Source: Actinomycetes bacterium
GTDB taxonomy: Bacteria; Actinomycetota; Actinomycetes; Mycobacteriales; Mycobacteriaceae
Assembly: GCA_023416315.1 (NCBI GenBank)
Contig: JAEZIA010000438.1
Location: 1 to 9,708 of the forward strand
Length of the DNA: 9,708 nucleotides
Direction: 5' to 3'
The notes beneath the pieces were generated by a model, which searched no databases, was not told the DNA's origin, and was given only the letters and a program-made list of their open reading frames with translations. Below, one piece after another: positions 6,061 to 9,708 of this stretch (position 1 is its first letter; every line of letters starts with the position of its first letter). A program made the position numbers and the translations under genes.

Positions 6061-7272
6061 TTAGGTGGCCGCGGGCTTCCAGCCGAGTTCCGGCGCGATC
6101 TCCTCGGCGAAGATCCGCAAGCGTTCGATGTTGAGGTCGGCACCCTCGGTGCCTGTCCTGACCGACGGGAACAGCCCGGTGGTCGGGAAGAAGTCGGTGA
6201 CGAACCCGAGCAGAGCGGGATCGTCCTGGAGCTGCCGGACGATGTCGGCTGCCGTGCCGGTTCGGGTGACCTCACGCAGGTACTCCTTCGGCGACAGCGC
6301 CCCCAGTTGCGGGAAGCGAGCATCGAGAGTCCGCTGCGTGGCCGCCACGTGCGGTCCCAGCTCCTCGACGATCGCGTCGATGCTCTCGCCGTGGAAAGTG
6401 AAGCGTTGTGCGCTCACCCGGGCGTCCTCCAGATTCCCGTGCAGGTCCAGCCACTCTTCGAGGTAGCCGACGATGAAGCGCAACTGGTGGAAGATGACGT
6501 GGTCATGGAACGCCCCGATCATCAGCCCGTTCCCGTTGCGAGCGATCAGGCGCGCGCGCTCTTCGCTGCTGGCTGTCTGCCAGAGCCTGCCACGCAGGCT
6601 GGGAACCGGGGGGAACAGCCGCTTGGGCTCAACGTCGGCGGACGCCTGTTGTCCGGCAACAGAATCCGATGACGACAACTTCTCCGATGAGCTGGCCGCA
6701 CCGCCCCTCCAGCGAACGCTGGTCAGCGGAGCGAACTCCGCGCTGGTGCGCTGTTCCAGCAGCTTGTGCAGGATCTCCAGATTGGCGTCGAACAGTTCGT
6801 GGCGGGCCGAGAAGTCGACACCGAACGTGTTGAACGCCTGGAGGTCTCCCCTGGCGCCGCCCAAGCCGACCTGGACCCGGCCGCCGGAGATCTCGTCGAG
6901 AACCGAGAGATCCTCGGCGAGCCTGATCGGATGTTCGAAGGGCAGCGCGACGACCGCGGTGCCCAGCTGGATGCGCGTGGTCCGTGCCGCCGCAGCAGCG
7001 AGCACGACGAGTGGAGACGGTACGCCGCCGTCCTCGGGGCTGAAGTGGTGCTGCCCGATCCAGACGCTGTCGTAGCCGAGTTCCTCAGCGGCCACGATGC
7101 TTTCGACGAGCTCGTCGTAGGTCCGTCGCGCCGGCCGGTCAACCGGATGGGGTACCTGGGTGAAGAAGCCGAGGTTGAACTGCTTACCCGGTTGACGCAG
7201 CCGGGCCGCACGCTCTTCCAACTGAGCCTGGGTGGGCTGACTCTGGTCACCGGTTTGGTCAGACACCGACAT
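6061..7272 (-). CDS. Luciferase-like (LLM) flavin-dependent monooxygenase
   Basis: A 403-residue cytosolic TIM-barrel oxidoreductase expected to use reduced FMN and O2, supplied by a separate flavin reductase. Family landmarks: FNLGFFTQVPHP (33-43), AAEELGYDSVWIGQHHF (61-77), the LGTAVVALPFEHPIRLAEDLS region (103-123), and DEISGGRVQVGLGGA (126-140). The last resembles the conserved LDxLSxGRxxxGxGxG block. A Ser/Gly-rich stretch at about 190-215 (GGAASSSEKLSSSDSVAGQQ) looks like a flexible insertion and helps explain a length above the usual 330-370. I prefer ATG 7272 (MSVSDQTGDQ); an ATG at 7290 adds six residues and neither has a good Shine-Dalgarno sequence. With the 7272 start it overlaps the upstream PLP-enzyme gene by 14 bp, implying translational coupling. 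The substrate is unknown; sulfur-compound oxidation is a guess from the neighbour. Confidence 0.88.
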   Translation of the reverse strand: MSVSDQTGDQSQPTQAQLEERAARLRQPGKQFNLGFFTQVPHPVDRPARRTYDELVESIVAAEELGYDSVWIGQHHFSPEDGGVPSPLVVLAAAAARTTRIQLGTAVVALPFEHPIRLAEDLSVLDEISGGRVQVGLGGARGDLQAFNTFGVDFSARHELFDANLEILHKLLEQRTSAEFAPLTSVRWRGGAASSSEKLSSSDSVAGQQASADVEPKRLFPPVPSLRGRLWQTASSEERARLIARNGNGLMIGAFHDHVIFHQLRFIVGYLEEWLDLHGNLEDARVSAQRFTFHGESIDAIVEELGPHVAATQRTLDARFPQLGALSPKEYLREVTRTGTAADIVRQLQDDPALLGFVTDFFPTTGLFPSVRTGTEGADLNIERLRIFAEEIAPELGWKPAAT

Positions 7273-8251
7273 GCGCGCGCAACACTCCATTTTCGTCGAA
7301 GGCGTCCTGGAACAGGAAGCTTGAGATGTACCGATCGGCCGAATCCGGCACGAGCGTGACGATGGTCCGAATGGACGGGTCGCGCCGCTGCGCGACCTGC
7401 CGCGCGGCGGACACCGCGGCTCCCCCGCTGAGGCCGGCCGGAATTCCGGCGTAGCGGGCGAGTTCCCGCGCGGTCGCGGCCGCGTCGTGCTCGGTGACTC
7501 GCAGGATGCCGTCGACGACCTCGTCGGCGAAGTTCGGGCTCTTGAAGTTGGGCCCCAGCCCGTAAATCTTGTGCGGGTTGAACTCCTCGCCGCTCAGCAC
7601 CGCGGAGTTGTCCGGTTCGACCGCGAAGACCTTGATACCCGGATTCTGCGCCTTCAGAAAGGTCCCGACACCGCTGATCGTCCCGCCGGAGCCGACTCCG
7701 ACCACGACCACGTCGACGTCGCCTGCGGTGTCCTCCCAGATCTCGGGTCCGGTTGTGATCCGGTGTATCTCGCGATTGACCGGAATGACGAACTGGTTGA
7801 CGAAGAACGCGCCGGGTGTGGTGTCGGCGATTCTCTGGGCCTCTTCCACCGAGCCCCGGACGCCGAGCTCCTTTGGCGTCAGGACGAGTTCGGCGCCGAG
7901 ATTCTGGACGAACACCTTCCGCTCGTAGCTCGTGTCCTCGTAGATCACGATCACTACGCGATAGCCCCGGGCGGCTCCGGCGGAGGCAATCCCGATACCG
8001 AGATTTCCGCTGGTGGCCGCGACGATCGTGCCTCCTGGCCGCAGTTGTCCGCTGCGCTCGGCGAAGTCGATGGCGCCGATCGACAGCCGGTCCTTGACGC
8101 TGGTTGTCGGGTTGAAGTACTCGAGCTTGGCGAGGAGGTCGACGCCATCGGCCGAGAAACGATCACCCAAGCGCACGAGAGGAGTTCTGCCCACGGTTTG
8201 CGTGATGTTGTCGAAGATCCGCTTTTGACCGGTTGCCACGTTCTCTCGCAT
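7259..8251 (-). CDS. Cysteine synthase-like PLP enzyme (beta-substitution family)
   Basis: A 330-residue fold-type II PLP enzyme of the CysK/CysM/cystathionine beta-synthase group, which replaces the beta substituent of an activated serine with a nucleophile such as sulfide. Landmarks: TVGRTPLVRL (19-28); the Schiff-base lysine Lys53 in NPTTSVKDR; the substrate-carboxylate loop TSGNLG (80-85), where nearly all relatives have TSGNTG; the phosphate-binding loop GSGGTISG (187-194); and PDSADRY (302-308), with Ser304 expected at the pyridine nitrogen. There is no C-terminal CBS domain. The start at ATG 8251 is inferred from where similarity begins; in-frame ATGs at 8281 and 8335 exist and none has a clear Shine-Dalgarno sequence. 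It is first in the operon and overlaps the monooxygenase gene. The leucine in the carboxylate loop suggests a non-standard acceptor or a specialised role. Confidence 0.9.
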   Translation of the reverse strand: MRENVATGQKRIFDNITQTVGRTPLVRLGDRFSADGVDLLAKLEYFNPTTSVKDRLSIGAIDFAERSGQLRPGGTIVAATSGNLGIGIASAGAARGYRVVIVIYEDTSYERKVFVQNLGAELVLTPKELGVRGSVEEAQRIADTTPGAFFVNQFVIPVNREIHRITTGPEIWEDTAGDVDVVVVGVGSGGTISGVGTFLKAQNPGIKVFAVEPDNSAVLSGEEFNPHKIYGLGPNFKSPNFADEVVDGILRVTEHDAAATARELARYAGIPAGLSGGAAVSAARQVAQRRDPSIRTIVTLVPDSADRYISSFLFQDAFDENGVLRAHVGV

Positions 8252-8492
8252 CTGTTTGTTCTTCGTCGTGGTACATCGCATCGGAGACCGGACGCAACAC
8301 AGCTCGCGAGTTGAATTCCACGCTGCTGCAGGCATATCCGCTCGCCCGACCGACCACCATCACAGGACATGGCCCCTTGAGCCGACCTGCAAGTTAACAA
8401 TGGGTGGCGGGTTGGGAAACGGATAAAAACAACGTGAATGAAAATTGGCTGAGTGGTCGTAGTCTGGTACGGGCGTGCCGACGCGGGGGCGC
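8252..8492. promoter_or_regulatory. Non-coding leader/promoter region of the PLP-enzyme operon
   Basis: 241 bases between the end of mfpA and the PLP-enzyme start. The part at 8391-8460 is 31/70 G+C, clearly below its surroundings, and is the likely promoter area. A TANNNT hexamer (TAACTT on the minus strand, about 8391-8396) and TATCCG (about 8419-8424) are candidate -10 elements, but no good -35 accompanies either. If transcription starts there, the mRNA has a leader of more than 100 nt. I saw no riboswitch I could name and no clear terminator for mfpA. Confidence 0.4.
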
Positions 8493-9044
8493 TCAGCCGC
8501 CGCTGACGTCGAGCCCGTGCGCGGCCGCGAATCCCAGCGCCTGCGCGACGTCGATGCGGGCACCGCGGCACGCGGCCGTCGTCCACAGGGTGGGGTCGAT
8601 GCGCGCGCCGCGCAGGTCGGCCTGTTCGAGTCGCAGCCCGTTGGTGCGCGCACCCGTCAGATCGGCGCCGCGCAACACCGCCTTGCGCAGGTCGGCCTGC
8701 ACCAGGCCGGCTTCCCGCAGCCGGCACCCGGACAGGTCCACCCCGCGCAGATCCGCGCCGCCGAGCACAGCGAGCGTGAAGTCGACCTCGTCGCAGACGA
8801 TCGGCCGGAGCCGGCAATCCTCGAACGTCGAGCCGAGCATGCTGCAGTTGCGGAACGTGCTGTGCCACAGTGTGCTCCGCAGGAAGCGGCAGTTACGGAA
8901 CGCAGACCCCTGATGGACCGACTCGGACAGGTTGGCGCCGCCGAAATCGCATTCGGTGAACACCACCTGCTCGGTCCGCAGGCCGGAGAGGTCCTCGTCG
9001 CGAAAGTCGTGGCCGACGAATTCGCGGTCGGTCCAGTGCTGCAC
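8493..9044 (-). CDS. mfpA: MfpA, pentapeptide-repeat DNA-gyrase-binding protein
   Basis: A 183-residue right-handed beta-helix protein whose family mimics B-form DNA and binds DNA gyrase, protecting it from fluoroquinolones. Repeats of the A(D/N)Lxx type run through most of the chain, e.g. DFRDEDLSGL (13-22), DFGGANLSES (33-42), ADLRGVDLSGCRL (97-109), ADLRKAVLRGADLTGA (117-132) and ADLRGARID (142-150), ending with AAAHGLDVSGG. The length and much of the sequence (DFRDEDLS, GSAFRNC, LWHSTF, CSMLGS, VDFTLAVLGG) match M. tuberculosis MfpA (Rv3361c) as I recall it. The start is GTG at 9044 (VQHWTDREFV), eight bases after the mfpB stop, with GAGGG overlapping that stop codon. The open frame extends further upstream only as a shadow of mfpB. 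Last gene of the mfp unit. Confidence 0.93.
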   Translation of the reverse strand: MQHWTDREFVGHDFRDEDLSGLRTEQVVFTECDFGGANLSESVHQGSAFRNCRFLRSTLWHSTFRNCSMLGSTFEDCRLRPIVCDEVDFTLAVLGGADLRGVDLSGCRLREAGLVQADLRKAVLRGADLTGARTNGLRLEQADLRGARIDPTLWTTAACRGARIDVAQALGFAAAHGLDVSGG

Positions 9045-9049
9045 CGGCT

Positions 9050-9054
9050 CCCTC
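9050..9054 (-). promoter_or_regulatory. Ribosome binding site of mfpA overlapping the mfpB stop
   Basis: GAGGG overlaps the last two bases of the mfpB TGA (9053-9055) and lies five bases from GTG 9044. Terminating ribosomes could reinitiate on mfpA, keeping the two proteins in step. Confidence 0.6.
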
Positions 9055-9628
9055 AGCCCGGCGACAGGCTGGCCAGCGCGTACTCGCTGATCGCGATCAG
9101 CGCGTCGGTGGCCGACTTGCGGTCCCTGGCGTCGACGGTGAGCACCGGGGTGCTCTCGGGCAACGTCAATGCCCGGCGGACCTCGTCCGTGGGATACCGT
9201 GGGGCACCCTCGAACTCGTTGACCGCGATGAGGAACGGCAGCTTGCGGTGTTCGAAGAAGTCGACCGCGGCGAAGCTGTCCTGCAACCGGCGCACGTCGA
9301 CCAGAATGATCGCCCCGATCGCACCGCGCACCAGGTCGTCCCACATGAACCAGAACCGGCGCTGCCCCGGCGTGCCGAACAGGTAGAGAACCAAGTCCTC
9401 ATCCAGCGTGATGCGCCCGAAATCCATGGCCACCGTCGTCGTCGACTTGCCCGGCGTGGCGTCAAGAACGTCCACCGCGGCCGACGCATCGGTCACCATC
9501 GCCTCGGTGCGCAGCGGCATGATCTCCGACACCGCCCCCACGAATGTGGTCTTGCCTGCGCCGAATCCACCCGCGACGACGATCTTCGTCGAGGCCGATG
9601 ATCGCCCCTCAGAGGGCTCTAAGGCCAC
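9053..9628 (-). CDS. mfpB: MfpB, small Ras-like GTPase of the roadblock-associated type
   Basis: A 191-residue cytosolic GTPase partner of MfpA; in M. smegmatis the GTP-bound form is reported to modulate the MfpA effect on gyrase. G-motifs: P-loop GGFGAGKTT (20-28); a Thr-rich switch segment KSTTTVAMDFG (61-71); FGTPGQ (84-89) in place of DxxG, normal for this bacterial MglA-like group; VNEFEG (136-141) where NKxD would be, also usual in the group; and DARDR (166-170) at the G5 position. The start is GTG 9628, with AAGGA at 9635-9639 six bases upstream. That site lies inside the upstream DUF742 gene, which it overlaps by 20 bp. Followed eight bases later by mfpA, so it is translationally coupled on both sides. 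Equivalent to Rv3362c by order and motifs. Confidence 0.92.
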   Translation of the reverse strand: MALEPSEGRSSASTKIVVAGGFGAGKTTFVGAVSEIMPLRTEAMVTDASAAVDVLDATPGKSTTTVAMDFGRITLDEDLVLYLFGTPGQRRFWFMWDDLVRGAIGAIILVDVRRLQDSFAAVDFFEHRKLPFLIAVNEFEGAPRYPTDEVRRALTLPESTPVLTVDARDRKSATDALIAISEYALASLSPG

Positions 9629-9708
9629 GAAGCGTCCTTCCTATCAGGTCGCGGCGCTCGTCGGATGTCGAGCGGTCGGTCAAAGTGGTCTGTACCCGAA
9701 GATAGCCC
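9609..9708 (-). CDS. mfpC: DUF742 protein, C-terminal fragment (MfpC-like)
   Basis: Only the last 32 codons and stop are in the window. They read GYLRVQTTLTDRSTSDERRD, then LIGRTLRGLRAL, stop at 9609-9611. The ending (L-x-R-x-L-x-G-L-x-x-L) is typical of DUF742 proteins, which are encoded between a roadblock protein and the small GTPase in actinobacterial conservon operons. The 20-bp overlap with mfpB and the gene order fix the identity; the sequence alone would be too short. The reading frame enters from the right window edge (first complete codon at 9707). Confidence 0.75.
   Translation of the reverse strand, partial: GYLRVQTTLTDRSTSDERRDLIGRTLRGLRAL

Noticed and set aside
6000..6323. A longer start for the SSS symporter
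   Set aside because: The extra 108 codons are Arg/Ser/Pro-rich, shadow the monooxygenase gene, and end at a good ribosome binding site followed by GTG 5999.
8303..8310. CTCGCGAG palindrome in the operon leader
   Set aside because: Eight bases only, with flanks that do not pair; expected by chance in DNA of this composition.
7487..8314. A 275-codon plus-strand frame
   Set aside because: It is antisense to the PLP enzyme, which has all the expected family motifs in the minus-strand frame.
8252..8335. N-terminal extension of the PLP enzyme to ATG 8335
   Set aside because: The added residues (MPAAAWNSTRELCCVRSPMR) have no family resemblance and no ribosome binding site was seen. The Cys-Cys was considered as a cysteine attenuator, but the frame is continuous with the enzyme, so it is not a separate leader peptide.
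9045..9344. A longer start for mfpA
   Set aside because: The extra 100 codons are an out-of-frame reading of mfpB. From GTG 9044 the protein has exactly the 183-residue MfpA length.
1..9708. Search for IS elements, CRISPR repeats, tRNAs and att-like direct repeats
   Set aside because: No transposase or integrase motifs, repeated spacer arrays, tRNA cloverleaf or long direct repeats were seen by reading both strands; short or divergent copies could be missed without computation.

Overview
The window is GC-rich DNA that reads as a fast-growing mycobacterium (Mycolicibacterium-like). The strongest taxonomic clue is at the right end, where a DUF742 protein, a roadblock-type small GTPase and a 183-residue pentapeptide-repeat protein lie in the order of the mycobacterial mfpC-mfpB-mfpA operon. 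MfpA is the gyrase-binding, fluoroquinolone-tolerance protein of this genus. GTG starts, weak or absent Shine-Dalgarno sequences and a probable leaderless gene also fit. Every gene but one is on the minus strand.

Layout, left to right. (1) 1-1179: an APC-family amino acid/polyamine permease, cut off by the left edge. (2) 1186-1468: a non-coding gap with two strong hairpins at its right end. (3) 1469-2444: an NmrA/HSCARG-like NAD(P)-binding gene that is broken by a +1 frameshift near 2338. (4) 2480-3424: a zinc-free quinone-oxidoreductase-like MDR protein, apparently the first gene of the unit containing the NmrA gene. (5) 3425-3599: a divergent promoter region with three related TTCGA/TCGAAG elements. 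(6) 3600-4091, plus strand: a MarR regulator, probably leaderless and autoregulated through those elements. (7) 4098-8251: a tight four-gene minus-strand unit, transcribed as cysteine-synthase-like PLP enzyme, luciferase-like flavin monooxygenase, SSS-family symporter, small three-helix membrane protein. (8) 8252-8492: a relatively AT-rich leader/promoter region. (9) 8493-9708: mfpA, mfpB and the 3' end of the DUF742 gene.

How the parts work together. The MarR/MDR/NmrA block looks like a small redox or electrophile-response module with its own local repressor. The four-gene unit looks like an uptake-and-conversion pathway: a symporter with a small partner brings in a solute, and a flavin monooxygenase plus a PLP beta-substitution enzyme process it, plausibly an organosulfur compound or amino-acid derivative. 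Two deviations at normally conserved sites suggest that its chemistry or coupling is not textbook: Ala-Ala at the usual Na+-ligand Ser/Thr pair of the symporter, and TSGNLG instead of TSGNTG in the PLP enzyme. The mfp genes are the tail of a conserved GTPase signalling operon acting on DNA gyrase and are probably unrelated in function to the transport unit downstream.

No tRNA, rRNA, CRISPR array, insertion sequence or phage gene was seen.
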